Shown piece by piece: positions 1-6,101 of a stretch of DNA of 6,352 nucleotides. The DNA is from Bdellovibrionaceae bacterium UBA5009 (GTDB taxonomy: Bacteria; Bdellovibrionota; Bdellovibrionia; Bdellovibrionales; Bdellovibrionaceae): NCBI GenBank assembly GCA_002396665.1, contig DGYJ01000096.1:3066-9417 (forward strand). Reading direction: 5' to 3'. The notes beneath the pieces are model-generated. The model did no database searches. It was given only the letters and a program-made list of their open reading frames with translations, and was not told the origin of the DNA. How positions within the stretch are numbered: the first letter of the stretch is position 1; each line of letters opens with the position of its first letter. Position numbers and translations under genes: made by a program.

Positions 1-405
1 ATTGCAGCCCAGGATTATGTGAAAAAATACAATAACATTCTTTCACCTATTCAAGAAATTAGAAATCGCTTAAAAGATGAATGGTCTTTCAGGGTTTCAA
101 AAAATAGAAGTTCACGTGCTGTTGTTGATCAAAGCATTGATAGCTCACAACGAGATATCTTCAGCCGTATGAAATTCGATGTCTCTGAAATCGAAAGCTT
201 GAATGTCCAATTAAAAGCTGGGGTCGATGCTCGCTTAGGAAAATTTGAAGTAGCTCTTGAAGCGATCAAAAACACTCTACGCTTAAGCAAAAAAGAAAAT
301 TCCATCGAATCAAAGGCAGCCCTACGCAGTGAAATTCGTGGCAAGACACCAACATTAGCCACTGTTCGCCAAGGCCTATCTTGCACAAATGTTTTTGCTA
401 ATTAA
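1..405 (+). CDS. Hypothetical protein, C-terminal part (5' end outside the window)
   Basis: The frame is open from the first base of the window to a TAA at 403-405, so this is most likely the last 134 residues of a longer protein. A GTG at 19 preceded by AGGA four bases upstream could be a start giving 128 residues, but the codons before it (I-A-A-Q-D-Y) look equally coding, so I prefer a truncated gene. The product is charged and mostly helical in character, rich in Lys, Arg, Ser and Glu, with no membrane segment and a single Cys near the C-terminus (S-C-T-N-V-F-A-N). I recognise no domain. The stop overlaps the stop of the convergent amidase gene by four bases (the sequence ttaa serves both strands). 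Function is unknown; coding status is fairly sure, the start is not. Confidence 0.7.
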   Translation: MAAQDYVKKYNNILSPIQEIRNRLKDEWSFRVSKNRSSRAVVDQSIDSSQRDIFSRMKFDVSEIESLNVQLKAGVDARLGKFEVALEAIKNTLRLSKKENSIESKAALRSEIRGKTPTLATVRQGLSCTNVFAN

Positions 406-1871
406 ACCATCCAATTAGGTGGCTGCCAGCCACCAAATTTTGTTTCAACCTGTACAGCCGCTTCCATTGTTAAATAATCCGCAAAAGGGGATCCAACAAT
501 TTGAATTCCAATGGGTAAACCATGGATTGTGTAGCCTGCAGCTATTGCTGTTGCAGGATTGCCAAGGGCGTTGATAACACCAGTGTAAATAAAATCAAAG
601 GGTGAAAGATAAACTTGCCGATGAATTGGCGCCACTCTAGAGTGGGCAGGCATTAATAAAATACCACCGTCATCCAGCATAGCATTTAATTCATTTCTGA
701 TTTTTTCAAGCTCTTGTAAGAAATCTTTCTGTGGCTGAATAAATTTTTTAGAAAGTCTTTCCATCAAAACTGTCGTTAAAGTCGGGAATGTGTGCCGTCT
801 GAAATTTGCAAATGGAAGACGAGCATACTCATGCAAAAGATGGACTTTTTGTTCTGGATTTAAAGAGGACTCAAAGGATGTGGATTCAGTGGCTTCGACT
901 AAAGCGGACCAAAGCTCAAAAGCATTGTGAAAAATATCAGATCGAATTTTTGTAACTGGTAACTTTCGATTTTCAAAATGATCTGCAACATCTTTAATCT
1001 TGCTTTCTATTTCTTCGTCTGCCGAACGTGTCATGGCAAAGCTTGGACTTTGTAAGACATACACTTTTTTGATTTGCTTGTTCTTTTGAATTAAATCTTT
1101 ACTGACCGTTTGCTGATCAATTTGATCTGGGCCCGACATCAGCTCAAATAACAATGGCAAATCCTTGGCAGATCGAGCCAGTGGACCCGTTGTTGTCACA
1201 GGATATTTAGGATCTTTCATTTTGAGCATATCTTGATTTGAAAACGGATGATGACCAGTCAATGGAAGCGTTCGGTTCGTTGGCTTATGTCCAGCGATCC
1301 CACAAAATGCTGCAGGGATGCGAATACTACCACCAATGTCGCTTCCGACCCCAAAGGGCGAAGCGCCCGCACCGATGATTGAGCCTTCACCCCCGCTGCT
1401 TCCGCCGCAAGTTCGTTCAAAATCATAGGGATTATTTGTGCGCCCATAAACAGGATTGTCGGATTCGAACCAAAAGCCCTGCTCTGAAACATTTGTTGTT
1501 GCCAATGGAATTGCACCGGCGTCCACCAAACGTTGTACGACTGTGGCCGTTTCAGTTGTCGCCATTTTGGCTTTGTCATAGTAACATCCGCCCGTCCGAT
1601 GCATACCTGGCAATGAAAACATTTCTTTCACCGTAAACGGCACACCCAGAAGCGACTGCTTTAGAGAATGAGCGCCGGATTTTATTTTTTGATCAGCAAG
1701 ATCTGCTTCTTTCAATGCTTGATCATATCTTTTTTCAACAACAGCATTAAGTGATGGATTAACTTTTTCGATCATTTCAATATGGGACTGAACAAGCTCT
1801 CGCGAGGAGATTTTTTTTTCTTGGATATGCCGAGTCATTTCTTGAGCTGTCAACTTATAGATGTCTTTCAT
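402..1871 (-). CDS. Amidase signature family protein, FAAH-like (489 aa)
   Basis: This is a serine hydrolase of the amidase signature family, which hydrolyses carboxamides through a Ser-cisSer-Lys triad. The triad is visible: Lys82 in G-V-P-F-T-V-K-E, Ser158 in C-G-G-S-S-G-G-E-G, and nucleophile Ser182 in G-S-D-I-G-G-S-I-R-I-P. The 24-residue gap between the two serines and the C-G-G-S-S-G-G-E-G context match fatty acid amide hydrolase closely, rather than GatA of the tRNA amidotransferase. There are no gatB or gatC neighbours. Substrate is unknown; fatty-acid amides or other hydrophobic amides are an inference. No signal peptide is seen, so it is probably cytoplasmic. An in-frame ATG at 1922 would add 17 residues, but that stretch lies inside the methyltransferase gene. 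The ATG at 1871 follows the methyltransferase stop by one base and has AAAGG nine bases upstream, so I start there. It is the last gene of a three-gene operon. Confidence 0.93.
   Translation of the reverse strand: MKDIYKLTAQEMTRHIQEKKISSRELVQSHIEMIEKVNPSLNAVVEKRYDQALKEADLADQKIKSGAHSLKQSLLGVPFTVKEMFSLPGMHRTGGCYYDKAKMATTETATVVQRLVDAGAIPLATTNVSEQGFWFESDNPVYGRTNNPYDFERTCGGSSGGEGSIIGAGASPFGVGSDIGGSIRIPAAFCGIAGHKPTNRTLPLTGHHPFSNQDMLKMKDPKYPVTTTGPLARSAKDLPLLFELMSGPDQIDQQTVSKDLIQKNKQIKKVYVLQSPSFAMTRSADEEIESKIKDVADHFENRKLPVTKIRSDIFHNAFELWSALVEATESTSFESSLNPEQKVHLLHEYARLPFANFRRHTFPTLTTVLMERLSKKFIQPQKDFLQELEKIRNELNAMLDDGGILLMPAHSRVAPIHRQVYLSPFDFIYTGVINALGNPATAIAAGYTIHGLPIGIQIVGSPFADYLTMEAAVQVETKFGGWQPPNWMV
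413..446 (+). terminator. Probable intrinsic terminator of the left-edge gene, inside the amidase 3' end
   Basis: A perfect 7-bp stem, GGTGGCT (418-424) with AGCCACC (428-434), closes a GCC loop. After one A-A mismatch the stem can be extended by AATT (413-416) pairing with AATT (436-439). The + strand then reads TTGTTTC, a short T-rich tail. It begins eight bases after the stop of the + strand gene, the usual place for a Rho-independent terminator. On the minus strand the same bases encode the G-G-W-Q-P-P-N-W end of the amidase. The T tract is interrupted, so strength is uncertain. Confidence 0.6.
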
Positions 1872-1872
1872 C

Positions 1873-2685
1873 CTAGGGGACCTTTGCTGTTGCACGAACA
1901 AATGAATAAAAGAACACTGCATCTTTTGACTTTTTAACAGCTTGAACTTCTTTTTTCATTTCATTCAAAATTTTCTGATCAATTCTTTTATTGTCTAATA
2001 AACTTTTTTCGGCACTCAGTAATATTTGATAAAAATATTCGATAAAACTAGATCTTTTTTTAGGTTCACGAGAGTCAAAGTGGAAAGGTTTCATTTCGGT
2101 TTGAATGTCGACAAAGCCTGACTGCTGTAAAAGATTTCCAAGCTGTGAGCCAATAAAGGGATGGCCTTTAATTTCACATTGGTAATCATTAAACTCGAAC
2201 CAGTACTTTAAAAAAGCAGGACTGTAGGGCTCTAAAAAAAGAGTCTGATTAAAAACTTCACTGATATATATTTTAGATCCAGATTTTAAATTTTTTCGTA
2301 CATTTTTAAGAACAGTTAAGGGTTGTGGGACATGCTCTAAAAACCAACAAATAAAGGCCGAATCAAACTTTTCACCCTTTAGTTTTAATTTTTGAGCATC
2401 CTGCTGCTGCAAAGTCACCTGACCAGAAGTGATTTCGTCTTGAAGATAATATTTTGCGGCTTCGAGCTGCTGTGGACTTAAATCAACACCATGAATTTTA
2501 AGCTGTGGGAAACGTCGACACATGATTTTAGTTTGCGCCCCAACACCACATCCAACTTCAAGAACATTATTTGTAAATTCGAGGTCGATTCCAGAAAAAA
2601 CGTAGGGCTCTAGAAATAGAGCCTGATGTATTAATCGTTGTTGCTCTTTCGGGTCATAGCCATGCAAATACTTTTGTTTTTTCAT
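1873..2685 (-). CDS. Class I SAM-dependent methyltransferase (270 aa)
   Basis: A Rossmann-fold methyltransferase that would transfer a methyl group from S-adenosylmethionine to an unknown acceptor. Motif I is V-L-E-V-G-C-G-V-G-A at residues 41-50, the acidic SAM-ribose residue is Asp68 in H-G-V-D-L-S-P, Asp96 lies in Q-Q-D-A, and the post-motif strand is F-D-S-A-F-I-C-W-F-L-E-H at 107-118. The N-terminal Y-L-H-G-Y block is typical of a group of ubiE-like methyltransferases of unassigned substrate. The C-terminal third is helical and Lys-rich. Its ATG lies two bases after the metalloprotease TAA and no good Shine-Dalgarno site is present, so translation is probably coupled. Its TAG is one base before the amidase start. 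An eight-residue motif, Q-x-L-F-L-E-P-Y, occurs twice (21-28 and 147-154). Fold assignment is secure; the substrate cannot be read from sequence. Confidence 0.92.
   Translation of the reverse strand: MKKQKYLHGYDPKEQQRLIHQALFLEPYVFSGIDLEFTNNVLEVGCGVGAQTKIMCRRFPQLKIHGVDLSPQQLEAAKYYLQDEITSGQVTLQQQDAQKLKLKGEKFDSAFICWFLEHVPQPLTVLKNVRKNLKSGSKIYISEVFNQTLFLEPYSPAFLKYWFEFNDYQCEIKGHPFIGSQLGNLLQQSGFVDIQTEMKPFHFDSREPKKRSSFIEYFYQILLSAEKSLLDNKRIDQKILNEMKKEVQAVKKSKDAVFFYSFVRATAKVP
2595..2623 (-). other. Terminator-like hairpin early in the methyltransferase gene
   Basis: On the minus strand GGCTCTA (2623-2617) and TAGAGCC (2612-2606) form a perfect 7-bp stem around a TTTC loop. It is followed after CTACG by six Ts (2600-2595). 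This lies about 60-90 bases into the methyltransferase coding sequence. It could cause partial termination between the metalloprotease and the downstream genes, but the five-base gap before the T run weakens it, and the codons for L-F-L-E-P-Y may explain it by chance. Confidence 0.25.
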
Positions 2686-2687
2686 AT

Positions 2688-3938
2688 TTAGTGACCATAG
2701 ACTCTTTTCATTTCATCGTAAAGAACCTGTTTCATATTCCCGGCGCGGCTGCACATCAAATTTGTTGTATCCAATTGGTAATTCACCATGGCCTTCTCCT
2801 CAGTGGAATAGAACTCGATATAGCAGTCAGGAAATCCTAACACATGGCCAAACTCGTGACGGATGGTCCAACCCACTTCCCACTCGGTGAGTGGGGTATT
2901 TTCATCCATGGTGATAATATCCCCGGCAATGCCGTTCACATGGGGAGTTGAGCCTGCTTCAAATTCCATGCGGACATTGGCGGACTGTTGAAAGTCGATT
3001 TTGAAGCGCCAATCTTGCCACTTCCACTCATCTTCTAAATTGATTTTCAAAAAGTCTTTTAATTCAAGACTGCCTGGATCTTTGAAAAAAAGTTTATTTT
3101 CATTTTTATTTACAAATTGAACGTCATCTTGTCGAGCCTGTATTTGAAAATAGCTTTTGTAGAGACCAAAAGAACGTCCCCAAAATTTATTTTTAAAACC
3201 AACAACTGAATTCTTTTTTATTGATTTATTCAGCAAGATTTTACACTGATTCAAACCCAAACCAGAATTTTGACAGACATTCGCCAGCCAAATGCTGAAA
3301 TTTGCTTTTTGATCTGCACTTAATGAATTCCAACGGGAAAGATTTTGATCAAGATTTTGAACCTGGGACAATTGATAATAGCCGCGCAAATCATTTTGAC
3401 TGCGCTGCTCGTAACTGGACAAATAGGGCTGCATCAATTGCCAGCGGGCAGCGCTTTGATAAACTCGATCGGCTTTTCTAGCCCAAGTTAAATATTCAGA
3501 TTCAGCCATTGGCAATTCTGAACTGACAGGGGCATTGCCAAAAATTACTGCAGCCATTTCCTTTGGCATTTCTGCCTGCAAAGTATGTAGCTTTTGTGAA
3601 ATAATCTGCGGATTGTATTTATTCGGACTCGAAATTGGATACGAGATCCTATTGTTTGGATTGGTCATCGAAAGTTTTTGACCTTCTGGGCGTACTGCAT
3701 TGATCGCCTTAAGCCAGTTCAGGTTTTTTTCACCATAAACTAGAGCTAATTCAATATCTGAAAGCACTGCCTTTGTTAGATCAGGCCGAAGTTGAATCTT
3801 ATGTTGCTGAGCATATCTAAGGATATCTTCAGTGGCTGCATCCGGGGGCAAATGCACGATGGGTTCTGGGATTGACCAGGCCTTATTTGATAAAACAAAA
3901 GACAAAATAAAAATAAGATTTTTTATAGATAATTTCAC
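2688..3938 (-). CDS. Secreted metzincin-like zinc metalloprotease (416 aa)
   Basis: A predicted exported zinc protease. The GTG at 3938 gives an N-terminus with Lys at 2 and 6, a hydrophobic core at about 8-17 and a likely signal peptidase I site after A-W-S (about residue 22). The catalytic motif H-E-F-G-H-V-L-G-F-P-D is at 361-371: His361 and His365 are zinc ligands, Glu362 is the catalytic base, and Asp371 stands where most metzincins have the third His. A Met-turn, N-L-M-C-S, has Met395. Cysteines at 222, 232, 372 and 396 suggest disulfides in an exported protein. The long region before the catalytic domain (about 23-290) has no domain I recognise and may be a propeptide or binding module. 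GGGGG lies six bases before the GTG. An ATG at 3989 would add 17 residues that bury the signal peptide and overlap the likely promoter, so I reject it. It is the first gene of the operon. The protease call is strong; the target is unknown. Confidence 0.88.
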   Translation of the reverse strand: MKLSIKNLIFILSFVLSNKAWSIPEPIVHLPPDAATEDILRYAQQHKIQLRPDLTKAVLSDIELALVYGEKNLNWLKAINAVRPEGQKLSMTNPNNRISYPISSPNKYNPQIISQKLHTLQAEMPKEMAAVIFGNAPVSSELPMAESEYLTWARKADRVYQSAARWQLMQPYLSSYEQRSQNDLRGYYQLSQVQNLDQNLSRWNSLSADQKANFSIWLANVCQNSGLGLNQCKILLNKSIKKNSVVGFKNKFWGRSFGLYKSYFQIQARQDDVQFVNKNENKLFFKDPGSLELKDFLKINLEDEWKWQDWRFKIDFQQSANVRMEFEAGSTPHVNGIAGDIITMDENTPLTEWEVGWTIRHEFGHVLGFPDCYIEFYSTEEKAMVNYQLDTTNLMCSRAGNMKQVLYDEMKRVYGH

Positions 3939-3944
3939 GACAAA

Positions 3945-3949
3945 CCCCC
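3945..3949 (-). promoter_or_regulatory. Ribosome binding site supporting the GTG start of the metalloprotease
   Basis: The minus strand reads GGGGG, then TTTGTC, then GTG. GGGGG can pair with the CCUCC anti-Shine-Dalgarno sequence using one G-U wobble, at a spacing of six bases. This, with the signal peptide that begins directly after the GTG, decides the start at 3938 rather than the in-frame ATG at 3989. Confidence 0.5.
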
Positions 3950-3954
3950 ATGTC

Positions 3955-3986
3955 AGTATCCCATCAATCTGGTCAGTCACTGTCAA
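3955..3986 (-). promoter_or_regulatory. Candidate promoter of the metalloprotease operon
   Basis: A perfect -35 hexamer TTGACA occurs on the minus strand at 3986-3981. Downstream, TGGGAT lies at a 17-base spacing (poor -10), and GATACT preceded by TGG (extended -10 form) lies at a 20-base spacing (better hexamer, long spacer). Either would place the transcript start just before the GTG at 3938, giving a very short leader. The -35 match is seen; the assignment of a -10 is uncertain. Confidence 0.35.
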
Positions 3987-4046
3987 CAAACTATGGAAAG
4001 ATTTTCAAATTTTGACTTTCTTTAAAACATATTAGAACCTTTTGAT

Positions 4047-4571
4047 GTGAACCTTATTTTTCGACTTCTATTTCTTTTTTTAAAAAGACTTTTTTGGTCT
4101 CAAAAAACCAGTATTCTTGAGCCCATACAAACTCAGTTTTTGGTCAATCCCTTTGATTTGGACATCAATATCCATATGAACAATGGCCGCTATTTGTCGA
4201 TCATGGATTTGGGTCGCTATGATCTTATGCTGAAATCAAAATCCTTCTGGCCCCTGATCACAAAAGGAATTTACCCCGTTGTTGTTTCAGAAAGTATCCG
4301 TTTCAAAAAATCTTTAGAGCCTTTTCAAATTTTTGAATTAAAAACTAGTATTGAATCCTGGAGCGAAAAAGATTTTTATATTAAACAAGAATTTATTCGT
4401 CGTAACGAAGTCTATGCCATCGGCTATATTAAAGGTCGCTTTCGGCAACGTGGACGAAAAAACTCATTAAAAACTGACGAGCTTTTCAAAGTTCTAGGGC
4501 TTGAAATGCCCTTGAGTAATATTTCTGAACTTTCTCAGGCCCAAGACTCTGTGGAAAAACTTTTGAATTGA
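4047..4571 (+). CDS. THEM6/4HBT-like hot-dog thioesterase (174 aa)
   Basis: A predicted hot-dog fold acyl-CoA thioesterase-like protein. The signature is D-L-D-I-N-I-H-M-N-N-G-R-Y at residues 37-49, followed by L-S-I-M-D-L-G-R-Y; this matches the 4HBT/THEM6 group, in which Asp39 is the expected catalytic acid and H-M-N-N lines the central helix. One domain fills about 25-150, with a short polar tail. Residues 1-17 are strongly hydrophobic with three Arg/Lys, suggesting a membrane anchor or amphipathic helix; THEM6 proteins also carry a hydrophobic N-terminus. The GTG at 4047 is the only reasonable start, since a TAA lies in frame at 4023, but its Shine-Dalgarno is weak. It stands alone on the + strand, divergent from the protease operon and convergent with the nitroreductase gene. 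Family is fairly sure; the acyl substrate is unknown. Confidence 0.87.
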   Translation: MNLIFRLLFLFLKRLFWSQKTSILEPIQTQFLVNPFDLDINIHMNNGRYLSIMDLGRYDLMLKSKSFWPLITKGIYPVVVSESIRFKKSLEPFQIFELKTSIESWSEKDFYIKQEFIRRNEVYAIGYIKGRFRQRGRKNSLKTDELFKVLGLEMPLSNISELSQAQDSVEKLLN

Positions 4572-4587
4572 TCATTGCATCTGACTA

Positions 4588-4631
4588 AACAATTGCAAGC
4601 AAACTGGCGCTGGATGGATTAACAATTGCAA
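4588..4631. repeat. 11-bp direct repeat AACAATTGCAA, two copies
   Basis: The identical 11-mer AACAATTGCAA occurs at 4588-4598 and 4621-4631, 33 bases apart, in the spacer between the convergent thioesterase and nitroreductase genes. Its core CAATTG is self-complementary. No terminator hairpin with a T run is evident in this spacer. Confidence 0.6.
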
Positions 4632-4656
4632 TCGATGGACTCACGATTACACTCGA
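4615..4656. repeat. Degenerate 21-bp tandem repeat, two units
   Basis: Unit 1 (4615-4635, starting TGGATTAACA) and unit 2 (4636-4656, starting TGGACTCACG) match at 16 of 21 positions, and both end in TCGA. A weak continuation follows at 4657. Unit 2 contains the stop codon and last two and a third codons of the nitroreductase gene, so the duplication, if real, reached into the gene end. Confidence 0.5.
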
Positions 4657-5342
4657 TGAATAAAGTTTTCCTTCGGCAAGCGAAATCGTGGGCCCCATGT
4701 TCCACGCTCAGCCTCTTCCCCGATACCAATGACCATTACGACACAATCACTACATTTTAAATTTAGAATTTTTTTTACTCGCCATTCGTCAAAGCCTTCC
4801 ATCATGCAAGTATTATAGCCCTGGGCCGCAATGGCTAAAACGAAATTTTCACTGGCTAGGGCGGCTGACTTGACAGCCACCATTTGAATTTCAGATTTGA
4901 AAGCAGGACCACGTGTGATGGGGCGAAAAATCCCAATGCAAAATGTGACGACTTTTTTAATCAGTCCAAAGGAATTAAAAAAACCCCAGCGATAAAAATA
5001 AGGAAATAATTTTTCGTAATACATAATAACAGGCTTTGGAGCTTGAACTTTTTTAACGAATTCAATCAAATGGGGCCAAGATCTTTTCCACTTTGTTGGA
5101 CTTGCAACAACAACAAGCAGGTCAGAGGCCGTCCTTGCAGCCGATTGGTCCAAGCAGGCCTGGACAAGTTTCTTTTTTTTATCTTCAGACTGAACCCAAT
5201 AAAAATCCCACACCTGGGCATTGGAGGAATTCGGGGCTAGCAATGCAGCCTCTAAAGCTTTTTCAATGACCTCTGATGGAACTTTTTTATCTGTGTAACG
5301 ACGAATACTTCTTCTTTTATGGATGACATCAAAAAATTCCAT
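4647..5342 (-). CDS. Nitroreductase family FMN-dependent oxidoreductase (231 aa)
   Basis: A flavoprotein of the nitroreductase fold, which uses NAD(P)H to reduce nitro compounds, quinones or similar acceptors and normally works as a dimer with FMN. The FMN phosphate motif R-R-S-I-R-R-Y is at 10-16, the second FMN segment A-P-N-S-S-N-A at 36-42, and the C-terminal block G-I-G-E-E-A-E-R-G with P-R-F-R-L-P at 206-223. Between about 84 and 150 there is an aromatic and basic stretch (Y-Y-E-K-L-F-P-Y-F-Y-R-W near 108-119, then a hydrophobic run at 125-139) that looks like the variable lid region and may contact membrane or a large substrate. The ATG overlaps the TerC TAA by one base (TAATG) and has AAGGA five bases upstream, so translation is coupled to the TerC gene. 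Natural substrate is unknown. Confidence 0.9.
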   Translation of the reverse strand: MEFFDVIHKRRSIRRYTDKKVPSEVIEKALEAALLAPNSSNAQVWDFYWVQSEDKKKKLVQACLDQSAARTASDLLVVVASPTKWKRSWPHLIEFVKKVQAPKPVIMYYEKLFPYFYRWGFFNSFGLIKKVVTFCIGIFRPITRGPAFKSEIQMVAVKSAALASENFVLAIAAQGYNTCMMEGFDEWRVKKILNLKCSDCVVMVIGIGEEAERGTWGPRFRLPKENFIHRV

Positions 5343-6073
5343 TAAAGTCCTTTTCGGAGATGAACAGGGTTGGCATTCTTTCGTAAACGAATATTCAAGG
5401 TTTCCACAAAAAGCGAAAATCCCATGGCAAAGTAAATATATCCTTTAGAGATATGTTGATCAAAACTTTCGGCAATCAATGTCACACCAATAAGTAATAA
5501 AAAGCTGAGTGCTAGAATTTTAATTGTCGGATGGCGATCGACAAAATTTGAAATAGTTCCAGAGGTAAAAACCATCACTAATGTTGAGACAACCACAGCA
5601 GCGATCATGATTTCAATTTGGCTGACCATGCCCACAGCTGTGATGACAGAATCTAATGAGAACACAATGTCTAAAAGTAAAATTTGAAATATGACATTGA
5701 CAAACTGCGCTTTGAGTTGAGTTTGAGTTTGTTGCTCGTTGGATTCAAGTTTTTGATGGATTTCATGGGTGCTTTTCGCGATCAAAAATAATCCCCCAAT
5801 CAGTAGTATTAAATCGCGCCCTGAAATTTCTTCGTTTAGAACTGTAAACAATGGATCTGTTAAACCAATGACCCATGACAACGACAAAAGTAAACCCACC
5901 CTAGTGATAACTGCCAAGCCTAAGCCCAATTGGCGGGCCTTCTTTTGTTGATCCTGCGGGAGCTTGCTCGAAAGAATAGAAATAAATATGACATTATCAA
6001 TTCCTAAAACCAGCTCAAGGGCGCATAAAGTTAAAAATGATATCAAAGCGCCCATCGTCAATAAATTTTCCAT
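5342..6073 (-). CDS. TerC family integral membrane protein, YgdQ-like (243 aa)
   Basis: A polytopic inner-membrane protein of the TerC family, members of which are linked to tellurium resistance or manganese export. Length and motifs fit the short E. coli YgdQ type without CBS domains: E-L-V-L-G-I-D-N-V-I-F at 20-30, I-S-G-R-D-L-I-L-L-I-G-G-L-F-L-I at 83-98, D-I-V-F-S-L-D-S-V-I-T-A-V-G at 135-148, and G-Y-I-Y-F-A-M near the end. Asp26, Asp135 and Asp141 are the membrane acidic residues expected to bind metal. About seven hydrophobic segments can be seen, roughly 8-30, 50-70, 88-103, 124-148, 152-170, 185-203 and 210-228. GAGGAG lies eight bases before the ATG. A TATAAA on the minus strand at 6101-6096 might be an internal -10, but only a poor, distant -35 (ATGACA) accompanies it. 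Metal specificity is inferred from the family only. Confidence 0.93.
   Translation of the reverse strand: MENLLTMGALISFLTLCALELVLGIDNVIFISILSSKLPQDQQKKARQLGLGLAVITRVGLLLSLSWVIGLTDPLFTVLNEEISGRDLILLIGGLFLIAKSTHEIHQKLESNEQQTQTQLKAQFVNVIFQILLLDIVFSLDSVITAVGMVSQIEIMIAAVVVSTLVMVFTSGTISNFVDRHPTIKILALSFLLLIGVTLIAESFDQHISKGYIYFAMGFSLFVETLNIRLRKNANPVHLRKGL
5348..5352 (-). promoter_or_regulatory. Ribosome binding site of the nitroreductase gene
   Basis: AAGGA on the minus strand ends five bases before the ATG at 5342 and lies within the last codons of the TerC gene. It fixes the start at the TAATG overlap. Confidence 0.65.
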
Positions 6074-6081
6074 TCACTTAA

Positions 6082-6087
6082 CTCCTC
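6082..6087 (-). promoter_or_regulatory. Strong Shine-Dalgarno of the TerC gene
   Basis: GAGGAG on the minus strand lies eight bases before the ATG at 6073. It is the best ribosome binding site in the window and confirms this start. Confidence 0.75.
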
Positions 6088-6101
6088 GTTGATCGTTTAT
6101 A

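Larger units (their letters stand above)
3939..4046. promoter_or_regulatory. Divergent intergenic region between metalloprotease and thioesterase genes
   Basis: This 108-base AT-rich spacer must hold promoters for both directions. For the + strand gene the best pair I see is weak: TTCAAA (4004-4009) and CATATT (4028-4033) with an 18-base spacer. An isolated TTGACT at 4012-4017 has no matching -10. A small inverted repeat, TCAAA-T-TTTGA, spans 4005-4015 and could be an operator. TGAC occurs four times on the minus strand between 3950 and 3986. Confidence 0.45.

Noticed and set aside
129..386. Minus-strand open frame opposite the left-edge gene
   Set aside because: It is fully antisense to a better coding frame and has no recognisable protein pattern.
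1259..1636. Open frames overlapping the amidase catalytic region on both strands
   Set aside because: They lie across the highly conserved triad region of the amidase and look like shadows of it.
402..1871. GatA subunit of the glutamyl-tRNA amidotransferase
   Set aside because: The sequence around both catalytic serines follows the fatty acid amide hydrolase pattern and no gatB or gatC gene is adjacent.
1872..1922. N-terminal 17-residue extension of the amidase from an ATG at 1922
   Set aside because: It lies within the methyltransferase coding end, and the ATG at 1871 sits one base after the methyltransferase stop with AAAGG upstream and begins at a typical amidase N-terminus.
4572..4646. 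Intrinsic terminator between the convergent thioesterase and nitroreductase genes
   Set aside because: No GC-rich stem followed by a T run is present on either strand.
4588..4656. A frameshifted C-terminal extension of the nitroreductase (a Ser/Ile/Val-rich alternative minus-strand frame through the repeat)
   Set aside because: The nitroreductase already ends at the usual place after the R-L-P motif; the extra frame is low-complexity and produced by the repeat.
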